DNA of 64,000 bases, taken from assembly GCA_030425385.1 (NCBI GenBank), contig JAUIAH010000031.1, forward strand, positions 33,324 to 97,323. The letters are read 5' to 3'. Made by a program: the position numbers and the translations under genes. Of this stretch, positions 40,101 to 52,601 are shown piece by piece; position 1 is the first letter of the stretch; each line of letters begins with the position of its first letter. The DNA is from Verrucomicrobiia bacterium (GTDB lineage: Bacteria; Verrucomicrobiota; Verrucomicrobiia; Verrucomicrobiales; DEV007). The notes below the pieces were generated by a model. That model was not told where the DNA came from. It made no database searches and saw only the letters and a program-made list of their open reading frames with translations.

Positions 40101-40113
40101 ACCTTCCCAATAA
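34114..40113 (+). CDS. Bacterial alpha-2-macroglobulin family protein, thioester motif absent
   Basis: 1,999 residues from ATG 34114, which opens a signal peptide (AFFLLSGLLAVLGASLVWG). Longer in-frame starts (from 34027) would bury it. After a helical N-terminal part come macroglobulin-type domains: near residue 668 (KTAYLPGQTVHVKGW), near 930 (YYQVGSEVTFDAWA) and near 1046 (LIYQPGEKAKLRF). The A2M core is near 1270 (GVWEARVWSVD). Where thioester members have a CxEQ motif, this one reads GDGVMERAMAQE (about residue 1477), so no thioester can form. The alpha-alpha barrel (QGKDGGWSRGGKES, about 1545) and receptor-like C-terminal domain follow. Thioester-less members trap or inhibit proteases by a different mode. 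Probably periplasmic or outer-membrane linked; no lipobox was seen. Confidence 0.92.
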   Translation: MSCVPRAFFLLSGLLAVLGASLVWGQQPPRTPSSNATRPGTTVPRATTPAPAPFIPTGRALANRLQNTVSSLDRVKRYDEIEPAVERAVLLNANEWQVLFQGARIYAEMERSGYWLNGKYRRGDLHGNLPKGARRVYSHKRDHTRALQLLDRAIRLASTDLSMEGKAAFYWEAAQILVGDKAYLGMFELTDLSRLPTLEFQEPRVPNREPIQLDADGAPQFFRVPDSWDAARNDGERLLWLLDRARRLDSKYVAEAEFIYAKYLLKGYFGVQTITESSHYDPVKRTYDDGDRRSNDLIAALDTLPKTQSVAVVGGTLRQFELPEAFNFISKFEAMARGIEYREFAELAMEELAEIFENRRQYERASRYWKSLVNLSGGQRTIDSGSNGKGTPIPSWEADRLNQIVESWGRFEDVHPVQVGEPLSLAYWYRNGRQVKFSAYRVDVPELVADLLAYLRSDPFPIDPNRINVSKLGLNIVREGGDRYLKEKVQEWSLALEPSEKHWDKRVEVPVPLEKAGAYLVEAEIDGGHRCSVLVWINDMTILRRPLEDGLFYYVADKTNGKPVGWAKFTFVGYRLALVNQTEEPELDVHGEEIPEALRRQYHVLSKEIVKWADAKGQLTLDDSVLLPDYRWFLLTTAPDDRVAVLGFSDLKPVAREDHQVAHGVRHFLVSDKTAYLPGQTVHVKGWLREREEGQLTYQTPREATVNVMLVNARGEVMDQIPLNADGKGSFETAFELPKDLLPGPYALISRTDRNEGRLPIRIEPPSAAPVRLVLEHSEQQLKRGDAWRVTVRAEGTDGEWFEFAPVHYRVLRRPHQPRWNREKPFQWLYGEDYDLATPRYRWFPGWKYWGWDPTPVDEGEEIVVKEGETLTGADGTAAITVVTEEMTEALPVEEDYVLEVRSLEHPDMAPVTTQVVVSDRSYKVFAKVDQPYYQVGSEVTFDAWARRYDGSVVTGKGEVIVYHVQFDESGDVRESGPRVARDTDASGAVRHRFKVEKPGQYRVTYIVTDSQGDRFEGSAVFLCVDDRFDGTGCRFNSLEILSEKLIYQPGEKAKLRFNTSRTGQTAAVFVRPRDGVFGKAEVLRLDDKSTPYEVMVKETDQPSFFVEAIILNNGAFEVHAKEIFVSPPAPKVALRLTAPKTEYRPGEEALLTVSLADGSGQPTAGEVGFSLSLAPEVAAEHPRRPDVAQAFWDDRRRYEASVEHGLKTLFQSFSSPPEATMRPIGIFGSVRVGDTRPIEQVGLLENGAEMPQARWPYATRHAEMPAVWQPSVAVDASGEVTIPVTLPDIDGVWEARVWSVDPTAQVGEAVLPLSVRKRWAVAFQAPEYVVEGDQFTVVANVRNHANRAAEATILLQTPSTLSVLKGSREERLAVGPGEMREVRWEMLAQAPAEGAALQLMLGRGDEDREEREWTLKVAPRRAVSDRWWNVRLSGKEEEKRERLLSYSVPTEPLTEGSVLRVEASGGLLERMMPAFGDGVMERAMAQEVADDALNLAVPTLRFGQYLRGLSDDAKARLRAAGQGTWALEEGALERHAAALAQKVWMLQGKDGGWSRGGKESTALVTAGVLESLAELKALALVDLPEAQVKAATKRLQALQKEALKARKERNTLDAVVYHSLLRHGIDDAAMRAALMKDWKTLTVLGKTALAQALHLRGDHEDRNVIRFHLGEKLVKDEDSGAVHLPAENQEYWWKWYGNPVETQARYVRFLVQVKGDVPVTDAGALHLLQTARGPGQWTSNRASSQALGGLIDYVALKKAAPSPVIPGKLTLRQGDREWASASLEADADWNAYQLILKGDALAAAGTPAPEPVAISSDESTPPETTPNAEEVPEPMRLVYEGDGNVAAQVTLRMVTQPVLIEGVGSEMKVTRTYFRVTESEGESVREPLPAGATVMHGDVMEVDVTMSSDRALDELIWHDPWPAGVMLEGEAPEGWQVASGGWRAVIAALDEPQTFTYRLKATAEGLFHALPATLRDPSLDQLSAFSQEMALRVVKPSQ

Positions 40114-40437
40114 GGTCTGGAAATTACGGCTGACTTGGTGATTAAGGGCCTTGAGAGAGGCTAGGCTTCCCGGTGGTGCGGGCATATTTCCCTGTTTGAA
40201 TTCTCTGGCGAAGCATGCAAATTCGGCGCACCGCGCCGAGGGCGTGGTAACCTCCCGTTCCCATGCATCCCTTCCTCATCGCTCGCAAACGCCCCAAGGT
40301 GGTCGCCCCTTGGAGCGCCCGGCTCATGCGCACTGGGCTCGGATAAAAGGGGTCCCATTGCCAGCTGGCAGAAAGGGCAATCCAACGGCCCCCTTCATGC
40401 TAGGAGGACTAGCTCTAGCCACCACGACTTTTCTGAA
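40114..40437 (+). promoter_or_regulatory. Foldable leader region upstream of glutamate synthase
   Basis: No gene fits these 324 bases. They contain a perfect 7-bp hairpin TCGGCGC-ACC-GCGCCGA (40223-40239). A nested structure also occurs: ATTGCC (40357-40362) pairs with GGCAAT (40376-40381), and outside it GGGG (40349-40352) pairs with CCCC (40389-40392). The only purine-rich ribosome-site-like sequence, AGGAGGA (40402-40408), is about 30 bases from the ATG, too far for normal use. Either the leader controls gltB or it simply marks the end of the macroglobulin transcript. No T-run follows the hairpins. Confidence 0.4.
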
Positions 40438-45000
<4,563 letters not shown>

Positions 45001-45025
45001 GCGAGCGGAGGGCGACACACGATTA

Positions 45026-45046
45026 CCGGGAGGGCTTCCCTCCCGG
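45026..45046. terminator. Hairpin between convergent gltB and tctA
   Basis: A perfect 9-bp inverted repeat, CCGGGAGGG (45026-45034) and CCCTCCCGG (45038-45046), with a CTT loop. It lies in the 70 bases between the two convergent stop codons. No T-run follows on either side, so it may act as a shared, factor-aided terminator. Confidence 0.5.
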
Positions 45047-45070
45047 CGTGCGTGGTCCAGCGTCTGGCTC

Positions 45071-46543
45071 TTACGCCTTTGAGGATTTCCAGATCTTCCA
45101 TAGAGGTGGACCCAGAAAGATGACGACTAGCATCGAGACCAGGGCGGCACAGATGGGTTGAGTGAACATGTCCGTGAGATTGCCTTGCGAAGAGATGAGC
45201 CCTGCCCGCAATTTCTTCTCGGCGAGAGGTCCCAAGATGAGCCCTAGAATCAAGGGCGGCAGGGGGACTCCATGGCGGTCGAGGAAGAATCCCAGGAGGC
45301 CCGCTCCTAACATGATCCACACATCAAAGAATCTATTCTGCAGAGAATAGGCGCCGACGATGGAGAAGATGACCACCCCGGTCATGATGAGATGGCGCGG
45401 ACAACGCATGATGGCTCCGAAAGCTCGAATGCCCGCGTAACCCGCCAACAGGAGCAATACCTGAGTGATCAGTCCAATGGTGAAGATGCTATGGACCGCA
45501 TCCGCATGGTGGGTAAAGATCTCGGGGCCGGGAGTGATGTGATGCATCATGAGGGCACCTAACACAATGGCGGTAACGGCATCTCCGGGAATGCCAAAGA
45601 CAAGGGCCGGGATCCAGGCGCCTCCCACCGCGGCATTGTTCGCACTCGTGGGAGCCACGACACCATCAAGGGCTCCTTTTCCAAAGGTATCGGGTTCTTT
45701 CGAGGTCCGCTGAGCGATGCCGTAGGAAGCCCATGCTGCGATGTCTGCGCCCGCACCGGGCAACGCCCCAACGACTGTCCCCGTGACGGCTCCTTTGGCG
45801 ATGGTGCTCTTGCGTTTCCACATGGTGGACCACACCTCTAACATGGACACCTTCTCCGCTGGGCGGGCCGCATCAGGGCTCACATCGCTCTTTCGCAAGA
45901 CGTTGCGGAAGACCTCGGAGAGGCCGAACAGCCCGATCATCACAGGAATGAACTGAATGCCGCCCGTGAGGGCTACCGAGTCAAACGTGAAGCGAGGCGT
46001 TCCCACGCTGGTATCAATCCCGATGGTGGAAATGAGGATCCCGAGGGCGGCGGCTAACAAGGCCTTCACCGTGTGCCCTGCACTCACTACGGCGCTGAGG
46101 GAGAGCCCGAAGATGGCGAGCCAGAAATATTCAAAGTTCGAAAACTTGAGCGCAAATGTGGCCAATTGCGGGGCGATGAAGATCAGGGCTGCCACTCCTA
46201 GAAGCCCGCCTAAAGCTGAGCACCAGAGATTGAGGATGAGAGCGAATCGACCACGGTTCTGCTGAGCAAGCGCGTGACCATCCAGGGTGGCGGAGGCAGA
46301 CGCAGGGGTCCCAGGGATTCTCAAGTAAGTGGCCGGGATATCGCCTGCAAAGATCGCCGTGAAACTGACGCCAATGATCATGGCCAGCCCCGCATTCGCC
46401 GGGAGATTGAAGCTGATGGGAACGATCAGAGCGACTGCCATGGTGGCCGTGAGCCCGGGCGTTGCCCCCACAAAGATACCAAAGATCATGCTCAAGAGCC
46501 AAGGAATGAGCACCTCTAGAGTTAGCAATTCGGTAAGAGCCAT
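45071..46543 (-). CDS. tctA: Tripartite tricarboxylate transporter, large membrane subunit
   Basis: 490 residues with about 11-12 hydrophobic segments. TctA landmarks are present: GIFVGATPGLTATMAVAL (near residue 22), PATYLRIPGTPASASATLDGHALA (near 72), GVVAPTSANNAAVGGAWIPALVFGIPGDAVTAIVLGAL (near 290) and a C-terminal LGLILGPLAE. The protein is the main channel of the TTT family, which moves citrate and other tricarboxylates or carboxylates with sodium. It starts 15 bases after tctB. The tctD-tctE two-component regulator found in enterobacteria is not in the window. Confidence 0.95.
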   Translation of the reverse strand: MALTELLTLEVLIPWLLSMIFGIFVGATPGLTATMAVALIVPISFNLPANAGLAMIIGVSFTAIFAGDIPATYLRIPGTPASASATLDGHALAQQNRGRFALILNLWCSALGGLLGVAALIFIAPQLATFALKFSNFEYFWLAIFGLSLSAVVSAGHTVKALLAAALGILISTIGIDTSVGTPRFTFDSVALTGGIQFIPVMIGLFGLSEVFRNVLRKSDVSPDAARPAEKVSMLEVWSTMWKRKSTIAKGAVTGTVVGALPGAGADIAAWASYGIAQRTSKEPDTFGKGALDGVVAPTSANNAAVGGAWIPALVFGIPGDAVTAIVLGALMMHHITPGPEIFTHHADAVHSIFTIGLITQVLLLLAGYAGIRAFGAIMRCPRHLIMTGVVIFSIVGAYSLQNRFFDVWIMLGAGLLGFFLDRHGVPLPPLILGLILGPLAEKKLRAGLISSQGNLTDMFTQPICAALVSMLVVIFLGPPLWKIWKSSKA

Positions 46544-46558
46544 GGCCGTGGGAGGATC

Positions 46559-47029
46559 TCAGAATGGCAGTCCCAGCACGCCTTGAGGGAGGGGGACCTT
46601 GAAGAGTTGCCCAAAGAGAATCTGAACGAGGAGAACGATGCCCAGCGCGAAGAGAAGGCTCATCCACCAACGAGACCCTAACCAAGTGGCCATCCACGTG
46701 ACCAGCGTGACTGTGCTAAGCGCAAAGCCGACAGACGGCATGGCCACGGCATAGGCAACGAGTCCTCCTGCAAGAATCCAGAAGGCTTTCAGGTGCAATG
46801 GGGAGGTGGTTTCAGAGTGCCGCCAAGCCAAGAGGCCCTGGTAAAGGCCTCCCAGAGTAAGGGATAGCCCCATAAGAGCTGGTACGGCTGCAGGACCAGG
46901 ATCATATTCGCTCTGAAATCCGGTCTTCGGAATGCGTAGGGCGAGGATGATGGCCGTGATTCCGAGGCTAACAAAGAAACCACTCAGAGAATACGCTCGG
47001 AGCTTATCCAGGAGAGGGGATCCTGACAT
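46559..47029 (-). CDS. tctB: Tripartite tricarboxylate transporter, small membrane subunit
   Basis: About 156 residues from ATG 47029 (MSGSPLLDKLRAYSLSG). An in-frame upstream ATG (47083) would overlap the end of tctC by 47 bases and add polar residues. Four hydrophobic segments (about 20-35, 55-70, 90-110 and 120-145) are typical for TctB, which helps TctA in carboxylate uptake. It lies 7 bases after the tctC stop. Confidence 0.9.
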   Translation of the reverse strand: MSGSPLLDKLRAYSLSGFFVSLGITAIILALRIPKTGFQSEYDPGPAAVPALMGLSLTLGGLYQGLLAWRHSETTSPLHLKAFWILAGGLVAYAVAMPSVGFALSTVTLVTWMATWLGSRWWMSLLFALGIVLLVQILFGQLFKVPLPQGVLGLPF

Positions 47030-47036
47030 TGGGCGA

Positions 47037-48023
47037 CTACTTCGCATACCCGGCTGCGGCAATGACTTTCTGCCACTGCGCATCTTGAGCCGCCAAGAAA
47101 TCGGAGAACGCCTCGCCTACCTTGACCTCATGCCCAAAGCGATTCTGCTTCATGAACGTGAGATAGGCATCACTTTCAGCAATCGTCTGGAGGGTCTCGC
47201 GCAAGGTGGTCACGATCGGTGCGGGTGTGTCTTTGGCCACAAGGAGGCCGCGCCAGCCCATGGCGACCCAATCGATCCCGGCTTCCTTCACCGTTGGCAC
47301 TCCGTCAAAGCCAGAAACACGATCCTCGGCCATCACGGCGAGCCCTCGAAGCTGGCCTGATTCGATCTGCGAGGCGGCCTCCGCCAGGCTGCAGCACACG
47401 GCATCAATATGGCCACCTAACAATTCGACGATCGAGGGAGCCGAGCCTTCCGTCGGCACCCAAAGGACATCTTTCACGTCTAACCCTGCGGCAAGTTGGA
47501 ATCCCGCCCGCGCGAGGTCCCAGGCGCCTCCGGTCGCCGTTCCTGACATCTTCACCTGTCCTGGAGCGGCCTTGATCGCCTCGATCAGGTCACCGACGGA
47601 CGCCCAAGGACTGTCACTGCGAACAATGATCGCCGCGGCATCGGCATTGACTTGGAGGAGCGGTTCATAGTCTTCATGAGTCAGATGAGAAATCCCCATC
47701 CCGTGCATGGTGCTCAACTCGAACGTTCCCATCAGAAGGGTGTGTCCATCCGGCTTGGCCGTGGCCCCTGCGGAATGGCCCACCGCGCCACCGCCCCCCG
47801 TGCGATTCGTGACGATCGTAGGCTTCCCCAACGCCTGCTCTAACTGATCAGCGAAGAAGCGCGAAACGCGATCCGTGCCGCCCCCAGCGGCCCATGGACA
47901 AATGATGGTCAGATTACGATTGGGGAAATCGGAGCCATCCGAGGCCGTCTGTGGCGGCGCACAGGCGGTCAACCAGCAGAGTTGGAGGAAACTAAAGAGA
48001 GCGAGGGCTTTCGACATGGCCAT
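47037..48023 (-). CDS. tctC: Tripartite tricarboxylate transporter, solute-binding lipoprotein
   Basis: 328 residues. A lipoprotein signal ends with LTAC, with the lipid-modified Cys at residue 21. The mature domain has the Bug/TctC signature: IICPWAAGGGTDRVSRFFADQL (near 40), IVTNRTGGGGAVGHSAGATAKPDGHTLL (near 74) and KMSGTATGGAWDLA. Such proteins capture carboxylates (citrate, dicarboxylates or aromatic acids) for the TctAB membrane pair. The gene starts 44 bases after the DUF1501 stop, so the transporter genes probably belong to the PSD1-DUF1501 operon. Confidence 0.93.
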   Translation of the reverse strand: MAMSKALALFSFLQLCWLTACAPPQTASDGSDFPNRNLTIICPWAAGGGTDRVSRFFADQLEQALGKPTIVTNRTGGGGAVGHSAGATAKPDGHTLLMGTFELSTMHGMGISHLTHEDYEPLLQVNADAAAIIVRSDSPWASVGDLIEAIKAAPGQVKMSGTATGGAWDLARAGFQLAAGLDVKDVLWVPTEGSAPSIVELLGGHIDAVCCSLAEAASQIESGQLRGLAVMAEDRVSGFDGVPTVKEAGIDWVAMGWRGLLVAKDTPAPIVTTLRETLQTIAESDAYLTFMKQNRFGHEVKVGEAFSDFLAAQDAQWQKVIAAAGYAK

Positions 48024-48067
48024 AGGCTAGAGCGAATCTCTACGGCGGATCAATGCCGATCTATTCT

Positions 48068-49519
48068 CTAAGCGATGACCTGATGGATGGGATCCGCGCC
48101 TTCGACCCCGACGAGTTTCTGGTCGAGCCCACCGTAGAAGTAGCTGAGGGTGTTAGGATCGAGTCCCAACTGAGTGAGAATCGTGGCGTGGAGGTTCTTG
48201 ACGTGGAAACGATCACGCACCGCGCGTGCTCCGAGTTCATCCGTTTCACCGACACTCGTGCCGCCTTTGATACCGCCTCCGGCCATCCACATGGTGAAGC
48301 CGTAGGCGTTGTGATCACGCCCGGTGCCCTTGGCATACTCCGCCGTGGGCTGGCGCCCAAACTCTCCGCCCCAAACAACGAGCGTTTCGTCTAACATCCC
48401 TCGCTGTTTGAGATCTTTGAGGAGACCAGCGATCGGGAGATCTGTCTCACCCGCGTGCAAGTTGTGGTTGTACTCGAGATCGCCATGGGCATCCCAGTTG
48501 GCATCGTTGTGGGCGCCACCGGAGTAAACTTGTATGAAACGCACGCCGCGTTCCACCAGGCGGCGGGCAAGCAGGCATTTGCGGCCAAAGTCAGATGTCT
48601 GCTTCTCTTCCAAGCCGTATAGATCTTTCGTGTACTGCGGCTCACTATCGATGTCGATGGCTTCGGGTGCGGTCGCTTGCATCTTGTAGGCCAGTTCATA
48701 GCTGGCAATGCGTGCAGCGAGATTGGTATTGTCGAACCGCTCCTTCAAATGTCCCTCATTCATGTGATTGAGACAATCTAAGAGTGTGCGTTGTTCGCCC
48801 GCAGACATGCCGTCCGTGTGTTTCAGGTTCAGAATAGGATCTCCCTGAGAACGAAAGACCGTTCCTGCGTAGCTGGCGGGCATGTAGCCGCTAGTCCAGT
48901 TCTTCGCCCCACTGATAGGACCGCCGGACTTGTCTAGCATGACGACATAGCCTGGCAGATTCTCATTGGGGCTCCCCAAACCGTAGTTCACCCAGGATCC
49001 CAGGGAGGGTTTCCCACTAATGAGGGAACCAGAGTTCATCATCAGCATGGCCGATCCATGAATGGGGGAATCGGCCGTCATGGAGTGGAGAAAGGCAATG
49101 TCATCCACACAGGTAGCAACGTTAGGAAAGAGGCTGGAAACCCATTTCCCGGACTGCCCGTACTGCTTGAAGTTCCACTTGGGACCGACCACGCGTCCTT
49201 GGTTCTTCTTGCCGCCTCGGCCAAACGTCTTCACTTCGATTGTTTTCCCGTCCAACGGATACATGGCGGGTTTGTAGTCGAAGGTGTCCATGTGACTGGG
49301 CCCGCCATACATGAAGAGAAAGATCACGCTCTTGGCCTTCCCTGGCAGCTTTGGATCCTTGGGCATAAGCGGATTGGCAAACCCTGACGCCTGCGCTTGA
49401 TGGAAGAATCCGTCGCGCCCTAACATGCCAGCGAGTGCTACGGAGGCGAAACCGCCAGCGGCGGAGTGGATGAAATCGCGCCGGGTCCGGCCGCAGAAGT
49501 TGGGAGAAGCACCGATCAT
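48068..49519 (-). CDS. DUF1501 family protein, Tat-exported (second copy)
   Basis: 483 residues. The N-terminus has a twin-arginine motif (RTRRDFIHS) followed by a hydrophobic stretch. DUF1501 landmarks are SVIFLFMYGGPSHMDTFDYKP, GAKNWTSGYMPASYAGT, GVRFIQVYSGGAHNDANWDAHGDL, DETLVVWGGEFGRQPT and a closing LSYFYGGLDQKL. It is a paralogue, clearly diverged, of the 28021-29478 protein. It starts 30 bases after the second PSD1 gene, and tctC begins 44 bases after its stop. Confidence 0.93.
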   Translation of the reverse strand: MIGASPNFCGRTRRDFIHSAAGGFASVALAGMLGRDGFFHQAQASGFANPLMPKDPKLPGKAKSVIFLFMYGGPSHMDTFDYKPAMYPLDGKTIEVKTFGRGGKKNQGRVVGPKWNFKQYGQSGKWVSSLFPNVATCVDDIAFLHSMTADSPIHGSAMLMMNSGSLISGKPSLGSWVNYGLGSPNENLPGYVVMLDKSGGPISGAKNWTSGYMPASYAGTVFRSQGDPILNLKHTDGMSAGEQRTLLDCLNHMNEGHLKERFDNTNLAARIASYELAYKMQATAPEAIDIDSEPQYTKDLYGLEEKQTSDFGRKCLLARRLVERGVRFIQVYSGGAHNDANWDAHGDLEYNHNLHAGETDLPIAGLLKDLKQRGMLDETLVVWGGEFGRQPTAEYAKGTGRDHNAYGFTMWMAGGGIKGGTSVGETDELGARAVRDRFHVKNLHATILTQLGLDPNTLSYFYGGLDQKLVGVEGADPIHQVIA

Positions 49520-49549
49520 GAGTCTAACAAATTGAGTTTGGGAGGAGGG

Positions 49550-52504
49550 TTAGTCAAGGTAGATGAATTCGTTCAAATTGAGTGCTAAGAGGCAGAAGCG
49601 CTCCAAGGCCTCGTCGTCTGAAAGCTGATGCTCCTCGCGGAGAATGGTGATCATCTCCATCACGCGCGTCACTTCCGCTGGCCGCGGTTCACGCGTGGTG
49701 ACGAGTTGCAGTCCGCGCACCACCTTGTCCCGCACCGTTCCGTCGACTTCTTTCTTCAACCGTTCCGCCAGGCGCTTCGCGTGATCATTCACCTCCTTGC
49801 TGTTCAGCATGGCCAAGGCCTGAGTCGGTACAGTGGTGGTGAATCGTGCTGAACAGGGAGCGTCTGTATCGGCGAAATCGAAATCTGTCAGGAACGTTGG
49901 CTTGAGCGAGCGCTTGATGGAAATATACACGCTGCGCCGCCGCTGTTCTTCCGGTGATGACTTGCCCCATTTCCCAGCGCCGGTGGAGGATGTGGCCAGC
50001 ACCTCGGGGGGCAGGGTGGGATAAAAGCTTGGGCCGCCCTGCTTGGGGTTGAGCGCTCCTGCAACTCCTAACATCGTGTCGCGAAGTTCTTCGGCAGCGA
50101 GACGTCGCATCTCGACACGCCAGAAAAGATTATTCTGAGGATCCTGCGCAAGCGCTGCCTCCTGGCCGTGGGAGGATAACTGATAGGTCTTGGAGCTCAT
50201 GATAAGTCGATGCATCTCCTTGATGCTCCAATCACGCGCCATGAACTCGGCCGCGAGCCAGTCTAACAAATCTGGATGCGTGGCCTTCTCACCGAGAAAT
50301 CCAAAGTCACTCGGCGTGGGGCAGAGCCCGCGACCGAAATGATGTTGCCAAATTCGATTCACCATCACCCGAGCGGTCCGTGGGTTGTCCTTGCTGGCAA
50401 TCCAGTCAGCCAGGGCACGACGGCGACCCGTTGTCTTCCCTTCAGAAGCGTCCGAAATGGAGGGACTGGGTGGCGCGAAGATGGCGGGGAAGGCGGGCTC
50501 TACCTCATCGCCCTCCGCGTGGGCGCTCCCTCGCAGGTGCACAAACATGGGCTTGGGATCGGAGCCCGTTTCTTGCACCATCATGGCGCGAATGCCAGAC
50601 TGCTGCCGCTGCTCACGCACCTTTTCGAGCTGCCGATTGAAATCGCGATAGTTGCGATTCTCAATCTCGGTGAAGGCCTGATCCCGATGCTGCCTGAGAA
50701 GTTTAGCAAAAGCCTTCCCGGCAAAGTCTGCCCGCATGCCAAGGTCAAGAAAGCGCTCGCGCCCCTTGGGATGTTTGCAAGTGACGGCGACCACATTCCG
50801 GCCCGTTTGGATAGCGGTAAGGGCACTCTTGTCTAACACGATCTCACGATAATCTTTCGCAGGCCGTTCCGAGGCAAAGATTAGTTGGCCATTCAGATAC
50901 ACCTCCACGTCGCCGTGGTGACGAATCGAGAGGGTGAGACGGGTTGGGATTTGTGTCAGGCCGAACGTCTTCTGCATCCACATCTGCGGCGTGTTCCACC
51001 GCGTCTTTGCGTCACCTGTCTGACCAAAGGGGGCCTTACCAATTTGCCAATCACTCGGGCGAAAGCCGACGGTGGACCATTCCCGCGGTGGCTGAGTTGA
51101 GGTGTAGGCCCAGGTTTGCGGGTGCTCTTGCGATGGCGCGATCAGCGTGGGAGAGGAGGTTGTCGTGCCCGTGAGATCAATGTCAGGGAATTGCTTGGCG
51201 AGTTTCTGTTTCGCGCTTTCCTCAAGGACCATGATCTGGCGAATCAGACTTTGTTCGCGCTCGTCAAGATCCCGCTCCCGTCGGAGCCGCTCTTCTTTGG
51301 GTAGACTGATGTCAATGTGCTGAACCACCTTCTGCTTGTCCATTGGCGTGACATTGGAGAAGAAGCTCATGAAGTTGTAGTAGTCTTCCTGGGAAATAGG
51401 ATCCCCTTTGTGATCATGACAGCGTGCGCAGCCCATGGTCATGGCGAGAAATCCTTCTGTCGTGACTCTCACGTTGTCATCAAGGACATCGTAGCGGTGT
51501 TGCAACGGGTCTGCCGGTTCATCGTCCCATTGCATGAGGCGATGGTAGCCCGTGGCGATGAGAGATTCCGCGGTGACTTCATCAAGCTCATCACCAGCCA
51601 GCTGCTCTCGGATAAATTGGTCATACGGCTTGTCATGGTTGAAGGCATCGATGACGTAGTCGCGATAGCGCCAGATGAATTCTTTGACGGAATCACGCTC
51701 GAATCCGTTCGATTCCGCATAGCGAACGATGTCGAGCCAGTGCCGCGCCCATTTCTCCCCGTAGTGAGGCGAGTCTAACAGGCGCTCGATGAGTGCCTGC
51801 CATGACGTTTCGCTGAATGCTTCCACCTCGTTGCGCATCTCCTCAGGAGTCGGCGGTAGACCTGTGAGATTGTGATAGGCTCGCCGTATCAATGCGCGAG
51901 GGGCTGCCTGTGGATTGGCTTGGAGGCCAGCTTCTTCCAACTTCGCCATGACAAAGGCGTCAATCGGGTGAGCTTGCCATTCAGAAGCGCTCACCTTGGG
52001 AATCTCCGGGCGCTTGAGAGGTTTGTAAGACCAATAGGACTTGGTGTAGTCGTTGATGGTCGTGATCTGGTGATTGTCCTCTTCGACCTCGATCAATTTG
52101 TCTGCCTCTCCGGGCGTCCAGGGCATGCCCATTTCCACCCATCGAGTGAGGGTCGCGATGTCCGCGTCGGCAAGTTTGCCGCTGGGAGGCATTTCATGCT
52201 CGTCATCCTTGTAGGAGATCATATGAAGGAGAACACTCTCACTCGGCTCTGCCTCGTTGTAGGCCGAGCCTAAACCACCACCCTTCACAATCCCGCGTCG
52301 GCTGATTAGTTGGAAGCCGCTGCGAATCTTCACGTCCCCGCGTTCATTGGTGCCCCCGTGACACTTCACACAGTTGGTTTGGAGGATCGGCTGCACCTCC
52401 TTCTCAAAGAAAGCGATCTGTTCTGCGGAGAAATCCGGAGCGGCATGAGCCCCAGATAGTAGCATGAAGCCCAAAGTCGTGAGGCGAAGAAGGGGAGGAC
52501 GCAT
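49550..52504 (-). CDS. PSD1 / cytochrome-c-like DUF1549-DUF1553 protein (second copy)
   Basis: 984 residues. A signal peptide precedes a cytochrome-like domain with CVKCH (45-49). The DUF1549 domain holds a second CxxCH within FLAMTMGCARCHDHKGDP. A middle beta-rich segment (about 470-620, with VEVYLNGQLIFA) looks like a galactose-binding sandwich. DUF1553 follows (about 690-970, ARVMVNRIWQHHFGRGL). It shares order but not close sequence with the 29503-32586 protein. As the first gene of a probable five-gene operon with DUF1501 and tctCBA, it likely acts outside the cytoplasm on a compound whose acidic product is then imported. Confidence 0.93.
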   Translation of the reverse strand: MRPPLLRLTTLGFMLLSGAHAAPDFSAEQIAFFEKEVQPILQTNCVKCHGGTNERGDVKIRSGFQLISRRGIVKGGGLGSAYNEAEPSESVLLHMISYKDDEHEMPPSGKLADADIATLTRWVEMGMPWTPGEADKLIEVEEDNHQITTINDYTKSYWSYKPLKRPEIPKVSASEWQAHPIDAFVMAKLEEAGLQANPQAAPRALIRRAYHNLTGLPPTPEEMRNEVEAFSETSWQALIERLLDSPHYGEKWARHWLDIVRYAESNGFERDSVKEFIWRYRDYVIDAFNHDKPYDQFIREQLAGDELDEVTAESLIATGYHRLMQWDDEPADPLQHRYDVLDDNVRVTTEGFLAMTMGCARCHDHKGDPISQEDYYNFMSFFSNVTPMDKQKVVQHIDISLPKEERLRRERDLDEREQSLIRQIMVLEESAKQKLAKQFPDIDLTGTTTSSPTLIAPSQEHPQTWAYTSTQPPREWSTVGFRPSDWQIGKAPFGQTGDAKTRWNTPQMWMQKTFGLTQIPTRLTLSIRHHGDVEVYLNGQLIFASERPAKDYREIVLDKSALTAIQTGRNVVAVTCKHPKGRERFLDLGMRADFAGKAFAKLLRQHRDQAFTEIENRNYRDFNRQLEKVREQRQQSGIRAMMVQETGSDPKPMFVHLRGSAHAEGDEVEPAFPAIFAPPSPSISDASEGKTTGRRRALADWIASKDNPRTARVMVNRIWQHHFGRGLCPTPSDFGFLGEKATHPDLLDWLAAEFMARDWSIKEMHRLIMSSKTYQLSSHGQEAALAQDPQNNLFWRVEMRRLAAEELRDTMLGVAGALNPKQGGPSFYPTLPPEVLATSSTGAGKWGKSSPEEQRRRSVYISIKRSLKPTFLTDFDFADTDAPCSARFTTTVPTQALAMLNSKEVNDHAKRLAERLKKEVDGTVRDKVVRGLQLVTTREPRPAEVTRVMEMITILREEHQLSDDEALERFCLLALNLNEFIYLD

Positions 52505-52601
52505 GGGAAATAACTTTCCATGGGTAAACCCCCTGCATCAAGAATCGTTCCTGAGGAAATCGCCTGGAAAGATCACTCAAGACGCTCTTTGTTAAGCGAC
52601 T

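Noticed and set aside
40114..40437. Known glutamine riboswitch before gltB
   Set aside because: The recalled core sequence of the glnA-type motif is not seen; only generic hairpins are.
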